Of a stretch of DNA of 64,000 nt, positions 46,943 to 56,733 are shown one piece after another. Below the pieces are notes generated by a model. The model did no database searches, had not been told where the DNA came from, and worked only from the letters and a program-made list of their open reading frames with translations. This DNA is from Comamonas koreensis (GTDB lineage: Bacteria > Pseudomonadota > Gammaproteobacteria > Burkholderiales > Burkholderiaceae_C): assembly GCF_014076495.1 (NCBI RefSeq), contig NZ_CP043575.1:2666001-2730000 (forward strand), read 5' to 3'. Each line of letters starts with the position of its first letter. Positions within the stretch are counted from its first letter, which is position 1. The translations under genes were made by a program, and so were the position numbers.

Positions 46943-49471
46943 ATGCCAACCGTTTTTCATCGTCCCCAAACCACCCCCGCGGGAGCGCTGCCCATGCCAT
47001 CTACGGTGGCCCGCGCGGTGCAAGCCGCCGTCATCACCATGGGTGTCAGCGCCATGATGGGGCTGGCCGTGCCGGCCCATGCCCAAACCGCCGCCGAGCA
47101 GGCCCCTGCAGCGGCGGGCGCGGCGCAACCGCTGCAGGTGCCGGCCGGGCCACTGCCAGCGGCGCTGGTGGCCTTTGCATCGCAAACCGGTGTCAGCGTC
47201 AGCGGCCCGCCCGAGCTGGTGAGCGCCGCGCAATCGCCCGGCGTGCGCGGGCAGCTGCCCGTGGCCCAGGCGCTGCAGCTGCTACTGGCGGGAACCGGGC
47301 TGGAGGCCGTGCCTGCGGGCGACCGCTCCTATGTGCTGCGCAAGCGCGCGGCGGCCAGCCAGGGCCCGGCGGCGGGCGAGATGGTGCTGGCGCCGGTGGT
47401 GGTGCAGGCCCAGGCCGACCGGGTGGCCGCCTCGGAGCATACGGGCTCTTACACGGCAGCGGAATCCAGCACCGCAACGCGCATGGGCTTGTCCTTGCGC
47501 GAGACGCCGCAGTCGGTGACGGTGATCACCCGCCAGCAGATGGACGACCAGGGCCTGAGCAGCCTGCCCGAGATTCTGGACAAGGTGACCGGCATCACGG
47601 TAGGCCGCAATGACAGCGAGCGCGCGACCTTCTACTCGCGCGGCTTTGCGGTCGAGAACTTCCAGTTCGACGGCATGCCCAATACGATGAACTCGGCCAA
47701 CCAATACACCACCTCGTTGGCGGACAGCGCCATCTACGACAGGGTGGAAGTGGTCAAGGGCGCCACCGGCTTGCTGATTGGCGCGGGCAACCCGGGCGCG
47801 GTTGTCAACCTGGTGCGCAAGCGGCCGACCAAGGAGTTCCAGGCATCGCTGGAAGGCGGTGTGGGATCCTGGAGCAAGCAGCGCGGTGTGGCCGATGTAT
47901 CGGGCCCCTTGAATGCCGATGGCAGCCTGCGTGCCCGCGTGGTGGCCGCCGCGCAAAATGCCGATTCACATGTCGACTACTACAGCCGCGATACGCGCAA
48001 CTTCTATGGCATCGTCGAGGCCGATCTGGCGCCCCGCACCACGGCAGCGCTGGGCATTGACTACATGCAGACCCGTGCTGACGGCGCAAGCTATGGCCAT
48101 CTGCCGCTGTTTTTCTCGGATGGCAGGCAGACGCATTTTCCGACCTCGCTCAACCCTGCTGCGCGCTGGTCGTACTGGAACAACGACAGCACCAACCTGT
48201 TTGCCGATCTGAAGCATGTGTTTGACAACGGCTGGAAGCTGGAGCTGGCAGGCAGCCACCTGCGCCAAAGCCGCGATGTGAAGGTGGGCGTGGCCGCCTA
48301 TGGTTCGCTGGACAAAGAGACAGGGCTGGGCCTCAATATGCTGTCGGCCAAGATTCCCACGACCTCGACCACCGATTCGCTCAATGCCGTGCTGTCGGGC
48401 CCGTTCGAGCTGCTGGGCCGCAGCCATGAGCTGACCTTGGGCGCGGGGTGGTCGCGCGAGCGCCGTGGCGCCCCCGGCTACACCACCAGCTATGACGCGG
48501 TGGGCAATTATTTTGACTGGCATGGCAATGCGCCCGAGCCTCAACTGGACCTGGTCAGCGACCGCGACACGCGCGTCACCGAAAAAGGCGCGTTTGCCGC
48601 CGTGCGCCTGCGGCCCACCGATGCGCTGTCCGTCATCCTGGGCGCGCGGCTGAGCTGGTACCGCCTGGTCGATGGCGAGACCGACCTGGCAACCAGCGCC
48701 TACACGCTCAACGACAGGCTGAAGGTGAACCACAAAGTCATTCCTTATGCTGGCGTGGTCTATGACTTCAGCAAGCAGTGGTCGGCCTATGCGAGCTACA
48801 CCGATATCTTCAACCCGCAGACCTACTACAAGGATGCGGGCGGTGCAGCCTTGCCACCGCTGACGGGCAAGAGCCAGGAGATCGGCATCAAGGGCGCGCT
48901 GCTGGATGGCAAGCTCAACACCTCTATCGCGCTGTTCCACACCCAGCAAAACAACGCTGCGCAGTATGTGGATTCCAACCCCGCGACCGGTGAAGAGATC
49001 TATATCGCGGCCAAGGGCGTCAAGAGCCGGGGCGTGGAGATGGAGGTCTCCGGCCAGGTCACCCCCGCCTGGAATGTGTACGCGGGCTACACCTACCGCG
49101 AGTCCACCTTGGGCTACCAGCCCGATGTGATCCTGAGCGCGGTCAACACCAACCAGCCCAAGCACCTGGTCAAGCTCAGCACCAGCTACCGCCTGCCCGG
49201 CCAGTGGAACCCCGTGACGGTGGGCGGGTCGCTCAGCTGGCAGAGCGAGACCTACTACCAGCAAGCGGGCGACACCCAGTGGCGCGCCACCCAGCCGGCC
49301 TACACCTTGCTGGGCCTGATGGCGCGCTGGGAGGTGGACTCGCACCTGTCGATAGCGCTGAACCTGAGCAATGTGCTGAACAAGACCTATATGCCAGGCA
49401 TGGGCTCGTATGGCACGGGCGTATATGGGGATCCGCGCAGCTATTACCTGTCGGCGCGCTATAAGTTCTGA
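46943..49471 (+). CDS. TonB-dependent siderophore receptor with N-terminal signalling domain
   Basis: Outer-membrane receptor of 842 residues, FpvA/FoxA-like. A signal peptide ends near VPAHA at residue 47. An STN domain (about 62-134, PLQVPAGPLPAALVAFASQT ... SYVLRKRA) can signal to FecR. The TonB-box region VLAPVVVQAQAD is followed by a plug with RMGLSLRETPQSVTVITRQQ, FYSRGFAVENFQFDGMPNT and VEVVKGATGLLIGAGNPGAV, then a barrel ending in SARYKF. Ribosome site AGGAAG. With fecI and fecR it forms a classic cell-surface signalling locus, 102 bases downstream of fecR. Confidence 0.94.
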   Translation: MPTVFHRPQTTPAGALPMPSTVARAVQAAVITMGVSAMMGLAVPAHAQTAAEQAPAAAGAAQPLQVPAGPLPAALVAFASQTGVSVSGPPELVSAAQSPGVRGQLPVAQALQLLLAGTGLEAVPAGDRSYVLRKRAAASQGPAAGEMVLAPVVVQAQADRVAASEHTGSYTAAESSTATRMGLSLRETPQSVTVITRQQMDDQGLSSLPEILDKVTGITVGRNDSERATFYSRGFAVENFQFDGMPNTMNSANQYTTSLADSAIYDRVEVVKGATGLLIGAGNPGAVVNLVRKRPTKEFQASLEGGVGSWSKQRGVADVSGPLNADGSLRARVVAAAQNADSHVDYYSRDTRNFYGIVEADLAPRTTAALGIDYMQTRADGASYGHLPLFFSDGRQTHFPTSLNPAARWSYWNNDSTNLFADLKHVFDNGWKLELAGSHLRQSRDVKVGVAAYGSLDKETGLGLNMLSAKIPTTSTTDSLNAVLSGPFELLGRSHELTLGAGWSRERRGAPGYTTSYDAVGNYFDWHGNAPEPQLDLVSDRDTRVTEKGAFAAVRLRPTDALSVILGARLSWYRLVDGETDLATSAYTLNDRLKVNHKVIPYAGVVYDFSKQWSAYASYTDIFNPQTYYKDAGGAALPPLTGKSQEIGIKGALLDGKLNTSIALFHTQQNNAAQYVDSNPATGEEIYIAAKGVKSRGVEMEVSGQVTPAWNVYAGYTYRESTLGYQPDVILSAVNTNQPKHLVKLSTSYRLPGQWNPVTVGGSLSWQSETYYQQAGDTQWRATQPAYTLLGLMARWEVDSHLSIALNLSNVLNKTYMPGMGSYGTGVYGDPRSYYLSARYKF

Positions 49472-49840
49472 GGGTCACACTTAATGGCGCTTGATGACGA
49501 GTGGCAAAACACTGCACACGTAGTGGTGTGCGCCTAGCCTGAGGATCATCATTCCTTCGCCGCAAGCCTGGGGTTGTGAGGGCCCTGGGCCCAGTAGTGC
49601 ACCCCTCTACCGCTGGGCCACCGGTATGCGCAAGCGCCGTTACCGGCACGAACGGAGCCAGTGAGTCAAGTCATGCAATCTGAGCATGCTTTGATCTTCA
49701 GCAGCGGCGGCGGCGCTCACTTTACTGCATCTGACTTGCTGCAGCAGCGGCCCCTTTCATCCAAGCTGATCCTACTAGTTGGCAGCCTTGAATTCGACGC
49801 TGAGGGCCCATTCATGCACCGTACTGGCAGGTTCATTGCT

Positions 49841-50104
49841 TCAAGCATTTTGGAGGCTCCTCTCGTGATAATCAACGCGACCTAAGGTAGCTCCGCAGAT
49901 ATCGATGACGTCACGGTAGGAGAGCCACATGGCAGGGATTTCTGGCTGGGGGCTTATTACAACGAACCATCGGATGCTTCGTCGCACAATGTCCCCGGGA
50001 GTCCACTCTAAGGAAGCAAGGCCATACAGCCATCGCGGCCTGGCGGGCTTTCTGCTCCATGGTGCAATTCCGCTGCAGGCCATGCTGGCAAGGTATAAAG
50101 CCAT
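49841..50104 (-). pseudogene. Possible IS6-type transposase fragment
   Basis: The minus-strand frame contains PGDIVRRSIRWFV followed by WLSYRDVIDICG and GRVDYHE. This is the order and spacing loosely seen in the N-terminal part of IS6-family transposases (P-E-x-I ... W-L ... LSYRDVEDLL ... VSYE). There is no DDE domain, no intact ends, and the similarity is judged by eye only. A random reading frame is the alternative. Confidence 0.3.
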
Positions 50105-50521
50105 CAGCGGCAGCGTCTACGGCATTCCGTTTCAGGGGAATAATCATGCCTAGTTATGCATAGCCATCAGCGGTATGCTTTGTCCACTCAGCATGTAACC
50201 GGTCTTGTTTGGCCAGGATTTACACGGACATAGATCTGCATGGCATCTTTCAGTGTTTGTCTGATAGCACTGTATGTAAGGGCCATCTCAGAATGGGACG
50301 GGATTTGTGTGCAAGCTCATCTGCGCTGGGCGGCGATAGGCGGATCTGAATGGTCGGTGCCACGCTTTCGAGGGTGGTCTTGTTTTCTGTGCGCTAGAGA
50401 TCCGGCACCAAAGCGGACGCTGGCAGGCATTCCAAACAGGTTATTTATAACTTTTTGTTTAACAAATACTGAGCAGCGCTTGAAATTTTTGCGCTGCAGA
50501 TGGTGTCTATTAGAGGTAACC

Positions 50522-50545
50522 GAGGCAGGCCCACTGGCCTGCCTC
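50522..50545 (+). promoter_or_regulatory. Perfect hairpin in the msrP leader
   Basis: GAGGCAGGCC (50522-50531) pairs perfectly with GGCCTGCCTC (50536-50545) around CACT, 32 bases before the msrP start. There is no U-run, so it may be a leader structure or the residue of a terminator. Confidence 0.55.
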
Positions 50546-50577
50546 ATCCGCATCTACCGACTTCAGGAGCGATACCC

Positions 50578-51558
50578 ATGCTGATACGTACCAACAACGC
50601 GGGTTTTGACCACGGCAGCAGCAGCGACATCACCCCGCAGCACCTGTATTTGAGCCGGCGCGACTTGCTCAAACTGGGGGCCGCTGGCGGCTCGGCGCTG
50701 GCCGCAGGCGGGGCTTGGGCACAAGCGGCCAGGTCCGACGGCACGCAGCCGATCAGCACCGTGCGCTCGACGGTGCCCGGCGCCATGTCGATGGAGACAC
50801 CGACGTCCTTTCAGGATGCCAGCAGCTACAACAACTACTACGAGTTCGGCCTGGACAAAAGCGACCCGGCGCGCTACGCCCACACCTTGCAGACACGGCC
50901 CTGGACCGTGCGGGTCGAAGGCCTGGTCAACAAACCCAAAACCTTTGACATCGAAGAGCTGCTCAAGCTCAGCGCCCAGGAAGAGCGCATTTACCGGCTG
51001 CGCTGTGTCGAGGGCTGGTCGATGGTGATCCCCTGGGTGGGCTACTCGCTGTCCAAATTGCTGGCGCAGGTGGAGCCCCAGGGCAGCGCGAAGTATATAG
51101 AGTTCGTGACCTTGGCCGATCGCAAGATGATGCCTGGCCTGAACAGCAGTGTGCTCGACTGGCCCTACACCGAGGGCCTGCGCATGGACGAAGCCATGCA
51201 CCCGCTCAGCCTTCTGGCCTTTGGCATGTACGGCAAAACCTTGACCCCGCAAAACGGCGCACCGGTGCGCCTGGTGCTGCCCTGGAAATATGGCTTCAAA
51301 AGCGCCAAGAGCATCGTGACCATCCGCGTGGTCGAGAAGCAGCCGGGCACCGCCTGGAACAAGGCGGCGCGCAATGAGTACGGCTTTTACTCGAATGTGA
51401 ACCCGGATGTGCCGCACCCGCGCTGGAGCCAGGCGACCGAGCGCCGCATTGGTGAAGGCGGCCTGTTTGCCAAGCGCCACAAGACCTTGCTGTTCAACGG
51501 CTACGAAGCCCAGGTGGGCCAGCTGTACGCTGGCATGGATCTGCGCAAAGACTACTGA
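50578..51558 (+). CDS. msrP: Protein-methionine-sulfoxide reductase, molybdopterin subunit
   Basis: Periplasmic enzyme that repairs oxidised methionines in envelope proteins. The 326 residues have a Tat signal (SRRDLLKLG at 26-34, ending AWAQA near 50) for export of the folded molybdenum-cofactor protein. The Mo-binding Cys is C143 in [16 protein letters not shown], and [15 protein letters not shown] is also typical. Ribosome site CAGGAG before the ATG at 50578. msrQ follows after 15 bases, and a two-component system lies next. Confidence 0.95.
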   Translation: MLIRTNNAGFDHGSSSDITPQHLYLSRRDLLKLGAAGGSALAAGGAWAQAARSDGTQPISTVRSTVPGAMSMETPTSFQDASSYNNYYEFGLDKSDPARYAHTLQTRPWTVRVEGLVNKPKTFDIEELLKLSAQEERIYRLRCVEGWSMVIPWVGYSLSKLLAQVEPQGSAKYIEFVTLADRKMMPGLNSSVLDWPYTEGLRMDEAMHPLSLLAFGMYGKTLTPQNGAPVRLVLPWKYGFKSAKSIVTIRVVEKQPGTAWNKAARNEYGFYSNVNPDVPHPRWSQATERRIGEGGLFAKRHKTLLFNGYEAQVGQLYAGMDLRKDY

Positions 51559-51573
51559 TCGGTGTCCCTGCCC

Positions 51574-52212
51574 ATGGCAAAACCTTCGCGCTTTTCTGCC
51601 AAAGCTGTGCAGCGGCTGCTGCTGCATGTATTGTGCCTGGTGCCAGCGGCCTGGCTGTTTTATCTGGCCGCCACCGATGGCCTGGGGGCCAATCCGGCTG
51701 AAGCGCTGCTGCGTTCGCTGGGTGACTGGGCCATCCGCTTTATCTGCTTTGCGCTGGCAGTCACGCCATTGCGCCAGTGGCTGCGCTGGAACGGGTTGGC
51801 AGCCTACCGCCGCATGCTGGGCCTTTATGCCTTCTTCTACGCCAGCTTGCACTGGCTGGCCTATGTGGTGTTTGACATGGGGGTGGATTGGCCCGCCATC
51901 GTCGACGACCTGATCAAGCGCCCCTTTATCCTCGTGGGCACCTTGGCCTGGCTGATCCTGCTGGCGCTGGCCATTACCTCGGTGCCCAGGATCATCCGGC
52001 GCATGGGCGGCAAACGCTGGCAGATGCTGCACCGCGCGGTGTATGGGGCGGCTGCGCTGGCCGTGCTGCACTTTTGGTGGATGCGCTCGGGCAAGAACAA
52101 CTTTGCCGAGGTGTGGCTCTACGGGCTGATCCTTGCCGGGCTGCTGGCGGCGCGCTGGGTTTTTCAAAAGCGCAAGCAGATGCAAGCGGCGGCCAAGGCT
52201 GCCGGGGTCTGA
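51574..52212 (+). CDS. msrQ: Haem-binding membrane subunit of MsrPQ
   Basis: A 212-residue inner-membrane cytochrome b-type protein with about six helices that passes electrons from the quinone pool or flavin reductase to MsrP. Haem-ligand histidines are likely in YASLHWLAYVVFD and in MLHRAVYGAAALAVLHFWWM. The ATG at 51574 lies 15 bases after msrP; a GTG at 51562 would add four residues. The family length (about 211) agrees. Confidence 0.93.
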   Translation: MAKPSRFSAKAVQRLLLHVLCLVPAAWLFYLAATDGLGANPAEALLRSLGDWAIRFICFALAVTPLRQWLRWNGLAAYRRMLGLYAFFYASLHWLAYVVFDMGVDWPAIVDDLIKRPFILVGTLAWLILLALAITSVPRIIRRMGGKRWQMLHRAVYGAAALAVLHFWWMRSGKNNFAEVWLYGLILAGLLAARWVFQKRKQMQAAAKAAGV

Positions 52213-52324
52213 CTGGATTGGCCATTTCAAGCGCGCCTGCCTCCGGCGTTTGCGGGCGCGGCGCCTGGGTTTGCAGCCAAGTGCCGATGCCAGCAGACCG
52301 CACGATGTACCGCACAATGACAGC

Positions 52325-53035
52325 ATGAACCCCAGCAAACGTATCTTGATCGTGGAAGACGATGCTCCCATTGCGGAGCTGCTGCAATTGCACCTGCGCG
52401 ACGAGGGCTATGAGGTGGTGCACATGGCCGATGGCGACGCGGGCATGCAGGCCTTGGAGCGGGGCGGTTGGGATGCATTGGTGCTGGATTTGATGCTGCC
52501 GGGCGTGGATGGCCTGGAGATATGCCGCCGCGCCCGCGCGATGGCCTATTACGTGCCCATCATCATCACCAGTGCCCGCTCCAGCGAGATGCACCGCATC
52601 CTGGGGCTGGAGCTGGGAGCGGACGACTACCTGGCCAAGCCATTCTCGGTGCTGGAGCTGGTGGCCAGGGTGCGCGCGCTGTTGCGCCGCAGCCAGGCCT
52701 TGGCCCAAAACGCCCGGTTGGATGCCGGTGTGCTGGTGCTCGGCAATCTAGAGATCAACCCGATATCGCGCGAGGTGAAGGTGGGTGGATCCCAGGTGGA
52801 GCTGACACCGCGAGAATTTGACCTGCTGCATTTTTTTGTGCGCCATCCGGGCAAGGTGTTCTCCCGGTTTGACCTGCTCAACCAAGTCTGGGGCTACCGC
52901 CATGATGGCTACGAGCACACAGTCAACACCCATATCAACCGCTTGAGAGCCAAGATCGAAGCCGATCCTGGCAGCCCCAAGCGCATTCTGACCGTATGGG
53001 GCCATGGCTACAAATGGGCGGAGGAAGTGCCATGA
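52325..53035 (+). CDS. OmpR-family response regulator
   Basis: A 236-residue regulator. The receiver domain has acidic pocket E11-D12-D13, phospho-acceptor D55 in LVLDLMLPGVDG and K105 in YLAKPFSV. The C-terminal winged helix has VELTPREFDLLHFFVRHPGK and HTVNTHINRLRAKIEADPGSP. It overlaps the kinase start by an ATGA junction and lies 112 bases after msrQ. In E. coli the HprR/HprS pair controls msrPQ in response to hypochlorite, so control of the neighbouring msrPQ is plausible here. The gene start at 52325 has no strong ribosome site. Confidence 0.94.
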   Translation: MNPSKRILIVEDDAPIAELLQLHLRDEGYEVVHMADGDAGMQALERGGWDALVLDLMLPGVDGLEICRRARAMAYYVPIIITSARSSEMHRILGLELGADDYLAKPFSVLELVARVRALLRRSQALAQNARLDAGVLVLGNLEINPISREVKVGGSQVELTPREFDLLHFFVRHPGKVFSRFDLLNQVWGYRHDGYEHTVNTHINRLRAKIEADPGSPKRILTVWGHGYKWAEEVP

Positions 53036-54516
53036 AGCTCGCATCCACCACCTTGGCGCAGCGCCTGACCCTGGTCTTTGTGCTGCTGCTGTTGGCTTGC
53101 AGCGCGGCCACGGTCTGGCTGCAGATGCGGGTGTCCGACCAGCGTGAGCAAGAGGTGGTGCAGCGCCTGTCGCAGGATCTGGCCGCGCGCATTGCCCGCT
53201 ATCCGGAGCTGATGCGTGCCGATGGCCTCAACGCCGGGGCCAGCCGCGAGCTGTTTGGCAAGCTGATGCAGGTCAACCCGAGCGTTGAGGTCTACCTGCT
53301 CGATGACACAGGTGCCATCCAGGCTTACGATGCGCCGCAAGAACGGATTTTGCGCCAAAAGGTGGATCTGGAGCCCTTGCAGCGCCTGTTCAGTGGCGCG
53401 GCCCTGCCGGTGTTGGGGGATGATCCCCGCAGCATGGCCGAGCGCAAGGTGTTCAGCGCAGCGCCATTGATGCAGGGCGGCCAGCGTTCTGGCTATGTCT
53501 ATGTGATCCTGCAAGGCCAGGGGCGTGACAGCCTGGCAGCCCGCGTGAGCAGCGATGGCGCGCTGCGCACACTGCTCTGGTCGCTGCTGGTCGTGGTGGT
53601 GCTGGGCGCCGTCGCTGCAGCCGTAGCCTTTGGCATGATTACCCGGCCGCTGCGGCGCCTGACGGCGGCCGTACAAGAGCTGCAAACCGATGGCCTGGCC
53701 GATCTGCCCCAGGCCCAGGCCAAGCTGCAAAAAGCCGCGCATGGCGGAGCCGATATCGCTGTGCTTAGCCAGGCCTTTGCGCAGCTGGCGCAACGCACCT
53801 GGGAGCAGTGGCAAAAGCTGCGCACCCAAGACCAGCAGCGCCGCGAGCTCTTCGCCAATATCTCCCACGACCTGCGCACGCCTTTAACGTCATTGCATGG
53901 CTATCTGGAGACCCTGCAGATCAAGGCCGATGTGCTATCGGCAGACGAGCGCCGCCGCTACCTGGGCATCGCGCTGGACCAAAGCCGCAAGGTCGGTGAC
54001 CTGGCGCAAAAACTGTTTGAGCTGGCGCGGCTGGAATACGGCGTGGTCAAGCCCGAGCCCGAGCGCTTCTTTCTGCCCGATCTGCTGCAGGACGTGTTCC
54101 AGAAGTTCGAGCTGGCCGCCGAAGCCAAGGCGCAGCGCCTGCACGCCGTGATTGACCCGGATCTGCCCCCCGTCACTGCTGATCTGGGCATGCTTGAGCG
54201 CGTGCTGGTCAACCTGATCGACAACGCCATCCGCGCCACGCCGCCAGGCGGCGATATCCATGTGGAGCTGCGTGCCGCAGAGCAGGGCCGCATCAGCGTG
54301 ACGGTGCAGGACACCGGGCCAGGCATACCGCCCGTGCTGCGCGACAGCCTGTTCGAGCGCCCCACCTTGAGCCGCATGCACAGCCGCAGCGATGGGCGGT
54401 CTGGAGGGCTGGGGCTCATGATCGTGCACCGCATATTGCAGCTGCACGACAGCTCGATTGAGCTGCTCAGTGAGGCAGGGGAGGCGGGGGCGCGGTTTCG
54501 GTTTTATTTGCGCTAG
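53032..54516 (+). CDS. Membrane sensor histidine kinase
   Basis: A 494-residue sensor. The first transmembrane helix is LTLVFVLLLLACSAATVWL (about 12-30). A periplasmic sensing region of about 150 residues follows, then a second helix (LLWSLLVVVVLGAVAAAVAF), a HAMP linker and the H-box FANISHDLRTPLTSLHGY with H279. The ATPase boxes are NLIDNAIRATPPGG (N), QDTGPGIPP (G1) and GGLGLMIVHRIL (G2). It is translationally coupled to the response regulator and closes the msrPQ operon region; a terminator follows. Confidence 0.94.
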   Translation: MKLASTTLAQRLTLVFVLLLLACSAATVWLQMRVSDQREQEVVQRLSQDLAARIARYPELMRADGLNAGASRELFGKLMQVNPSVEVYLLDDTGAIQAYDAPQERILRQKVDLEPLQRLFSGAALPVLGDDPRSMAERKVFSAAPLMQGGQRSGYVYVILQGQGRDSLAARVSSDGALRTLLWSLLVVVVLGAVAAAVAFGMITRPLRRLTAAVQELQTDGLADLPQAQAKLQKAAHGGADIAVLSQAFAQLAQRTWEQWQKLRTQDQQRRELFANISHDLRTPLTSLHGYLETLQIKADVLSADERRRYLGIALDQSRKVGDLAQKLFELARLEYGVVKPEPERFFLPDLLQDVFQKFELAAEAKAQRLHAVIDPDLPPVTADLGMLERVLVNLIDNAIRATPPGGDIHVELRAAEQGRISVTVQDTGPGIPPVLRDSLFERPTLSRMHSRSDGRSGGLGLMIVHRILQLHDSSIELLSEAGEAGARFRFYLR

Positions 54517-54544
54517 GGCTACCTGAGCGCATCACGTTGAAAAC

Positions 54545-54582
54545 AAAAGGCTGCAAACCGAAATTTGCAGCCTCTGTTTTGT
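54545..54582 (+). terminator. Terminator after the histidine kinase
   Basis: AGGCTGCAAA (54548-54557) pairs with TTTGCAGCCT (54564-54573) around CCGAAA, followed by a T-rich run. Confidence 0.88.
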
Positions 54583-54639
54583 GCGCCTCTGGCAGCGCCA
54601 GATTCAAAAGCCTTTGCAAGCTGCTGAATCCATTATCTT

Positions 54640-54730
54640 TGGCGGAGAAGGCGGGATTCGAACCCGCGGTGGGCTATTAACCCACACACGCTTTCCAGGC
54701 GTGCGACTTAAACCACTCATCCACCTCTCC
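54640..54730 (-). tRNA. tRNA-Ser(GGA)
   Basis: Minus-strand cloverleaf of 91 bases with encoded CCA. The acceptor GGAGAGG pairs with the 3' side CTTCTCC, and the D-arm follows. The anticodon stem CACGC/GCGTG has loop CTGGAAA (anticodon GGA). A long variable arm GTGGGTTAATAGCCCAC, as in serine tRNAs, and the T-arm CGGGTTCGAATCCCG complete it. Confidence 0.96.
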
Positions 54731-54770
54731 GCATGTTTTGTACGTTTTACATCCTGTGGTGGCCAGGAAA

Positions 54771-54798
54771 TAAAAAGCCAAGCGTGGACAGCTTGGCT
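54771..54798 (-). terminator. Hairpin terminator between the tRNA genes
   Basis: AGCCAAGC (54776-54783) pairs with GCTTGGCT (54791-54798). On the minus strand it is followed by UUUUU, ending the upstream tRNA transcript. Confidence 0.75.
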
Positions 54799-54817
54799 GA
54801 CAATTTCACCTGTTGAC

Positions 54818-54908
<91 letters not shown>

Positions 54909-55029
54909 AGTCGGTGAAGCGTGTATTCTAGCCTGAAATTTGGCGCCTTCCAGCAAAGCGGGGGCTTGTTTGGCAAAAATGCAGCGCGGCCCCAGGAGGG
55001 CGCGCGCTGCATCTGCGTTGGCGGGGTGG

Positions 55030-55944
55030 TTACTGGCCCTTGCCGGTCTGGATCATGCGCATGGCCGAGGTGATCAAGCTGGAGACCTCGGTCATGTTGC
55101 TGGGGACGACCAAGGTGGTGGTCGCGTCGCTCGCCAGCTTGCCGTAGGCATGCACGGCCTGCTCGGCCACCTTCAGCTGCACGGCTTGCTCGCCGCCGGG
55201 CTGGCGGATGGCGGTCGCAATGCGCTCGAGCGCCTGGGCAGTGGCATCAGCCACCGCAGTGATCGATGCGGCCTCGCCTTGCGCCTTGTTGATGGCGGCT
55301 TGCTTCTCACCTTCGGAGCGGGCGATGAAGGCCTCTCGCTCGCCGGTGGCGATATTGATCTGTTCCTGGCGGCGGCCTTCGGAGGCGGCAATCAGCGCGC
55401 GCTTTTCACGCTCGGCAGTGATCTGGGCTTGCATGGAGCGCAGGATTTCTGCCGGTGGCGTCAAATCCTTGATTTCGTAGCGCAACACCTTCACGCCCCA
55501 GTTGAGCGCGGCCTCGTCGATCGCCGAGACGATCTGGGCATTGATCATGTCGCGCTCTTCAAAGGTCTTGTCCAGTTCCAGCTTGCCGATCACGCTACGC
55601 AGCGAGGTCTGGGCCAGCTGGGTGACGGCCATGATGTAGTTGGACGAGCCGTAGCTGGCGCGCATCGGGTCGGTCACCTGGAAGTACAGGATGCCGTCCA
55701 CCTGCAGCTGGGTGTTGTCGCGCGTAATGCAGACCTGGCTGGGGACATCCAGCGGAATTTCCTTCAAGCTGTGCTTGTAGGCGACTTTGTCGACAAAGGG
55801 AATGATGAAGCGCGGGCCGGGGGCCAGGGTGCCGGCGTAACGGCCCAGGCGCTCTTTGACCCAGGCGTGCTGCTGGGGCACGATCTTGACGGACATCGCA
55901 ATGAAGATGATTGCGATGACAAATATGATGATGGCGACTTCCAT
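55030..55944 (-). CDS. qmcA: SPFH/stomatin-like membrane protein (QmcA-like)
   Basis: A 304-residue protein with one N-terminal membrane helix (AIIIFVIAIIFIAMSVKIV). A band-7/SPFH domain follows (QQHAWVKERLGRYAGTLAPG, PLDVPSQVCITRDNTQLQVD, MRASYGSSNYIMAVTQLAQT), then an Ala/Glu-rich coiled coil (ITAEREKRALIAASEGRRQE). Such proteins organise membrane microdomains and often regulate proteolysis. The NfeD-family gene upstream is its usual partner. Confidence 0.93.
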   Translation of the reverse strand: MEVAIIIFVIAIIFIAMSVKIVPQQHAWVKERLGRYAGTLAPGPRFIIPFVDKVAYKHSLKEIPLDVPSQVCITRDNTQLQVDGILYFQVTDPMRASYGSSNYIMAVTQLAQTSLRSVIGKLELDKTFEERDMINAQIVSAIDEAALNWGVKVLRYEIKDLTPPAEILRSMQAQITAEREKRALIAASEGRRQEQINIATGEREAFIARSEGEKQAAINKAQGEAASITAVADATAQALERIATAIRQPGGEQAVQLKVAEQAVHAYGKLASDATTTLVVPSNMTEVSSLITSAMRMIQTGKGQ

Positions 55945-56133
55945 GGACTCTCCTCATGGGCGCACTGCTAAGTGCAACGCGCCCGTTTTTTCGGTGATTG
56001 GCTGGGGATGGCTCCCTGGCTCAACGGTCTTGGCCATTACACCACGCGGGTGTGATGGGCCAAGTGGCGGTGGTGGGGCATGGGTTGGGCTGCGCCTGTT
56101 ATGTTTTGTTGCCCCGGTGATGGGAATACGCGC

Positions 56134-56574
56134 TTAGTGCGCTGCGGGCTCGGCAGGTTCCACCAGCAGGCGGTTACCGTCGAGCCGCACCACGCGGTAG
56201 GCGCCGGGCAGCGCAGGGTATTGGCCCAGCAGTGCAGCCGTCCAGGGCGCGCCGCGGTAGCGCACCTGGGCGCAGCGGTCGGCATCCCAGTGTTCGATGT
56301 GGACCAGCTCGCCAATGTCCAGGTGCATGTCCTGATCGCGCTCACCCGAGAGCAGCGAGCCGCGGCGTTTTTGCCGCAGGTAGCAGGCCAGCACGGTGGC
56401 CGCGCCCACGATGGCGGCGACCAGGATCTGCGTGACTTCGTTGGCACCCAGGTGCGCAGCGATGGCAGCGGCAGCCATGCCAATGGCGAACATCAGCAAG
56501 TACAGCGTGCCGGTGAGCAGCTCGGCGACGACGGCCAGGCCGGTCAGCAGCCACCACACGGTTGACATCTCCAT
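56134..56574 (-). CDS. NfeD-family membrane protein
   Basis: A 146-residue inner-membrane protein with three N-terminal hydrophobic helices (VVWWLLTGLAVVAELLTGTLYLLMFAIGMA-like region) and a C-terminal OB fold (RGSLLSGERDQDMHLDIGEL, RVVRLDGNRLLVEPAE). It is the YbbJ-type partner of the SPFH protein downstream, 189 bases away. The spacer shows no other gene. Confidence 0.88.
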   Translation of the reverse strand: MEMSTVWWLLTGLAVVAELLTGTLYLLMFAIGMAAAAIAAHLGANEVTQILVAAIVGAATVLACYLRQKRRGSLLSGERDQDMHLDIGELVHIEHWDADRCAQVRYRGAPWTAALLGQYPALPGAYRVVRLDGNRLLVEPAEPAAH

Positions 56575-56733
56575 AGCTCCCTCCTTGTTCGATTAGGTTT
56601 GTTGTCCGATTGTGCGATATGCCGACCAATTTTGCGGCAATTGATGCAGGATACATAAAAAGGGCGTGCAAATTCCGTACACTTCGCGGCTGTTTCGATT
56701 GTTTTAGTGAGGCCCGCCCCTGCGGGAACGCCC

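Larger units (their letters stand above)
49472..50577. other. Low-coding, lower-GC gap with possible transposase relic
   Basis: No credible intact gene in 1.1 kb. Codon use in the short frames is unlike the neighbours, and the right part (50150-50520) is visibly more AT-rich. One minus-strand fragment (about 49850-50000) recalls an insertion-sequence transposase. A perfect hairpin lies near the right end. This looks like eroded acquired DNA. Confidence 0.6.

Noticed and set aside
49580..49630. tRNA-like stretch on the minus strand (GGTGGCCCAGCGGTAGAG)
   Set aside because: Only a D-arm-like string; no anticodon stem, T-arm or acceptor pairing follows.
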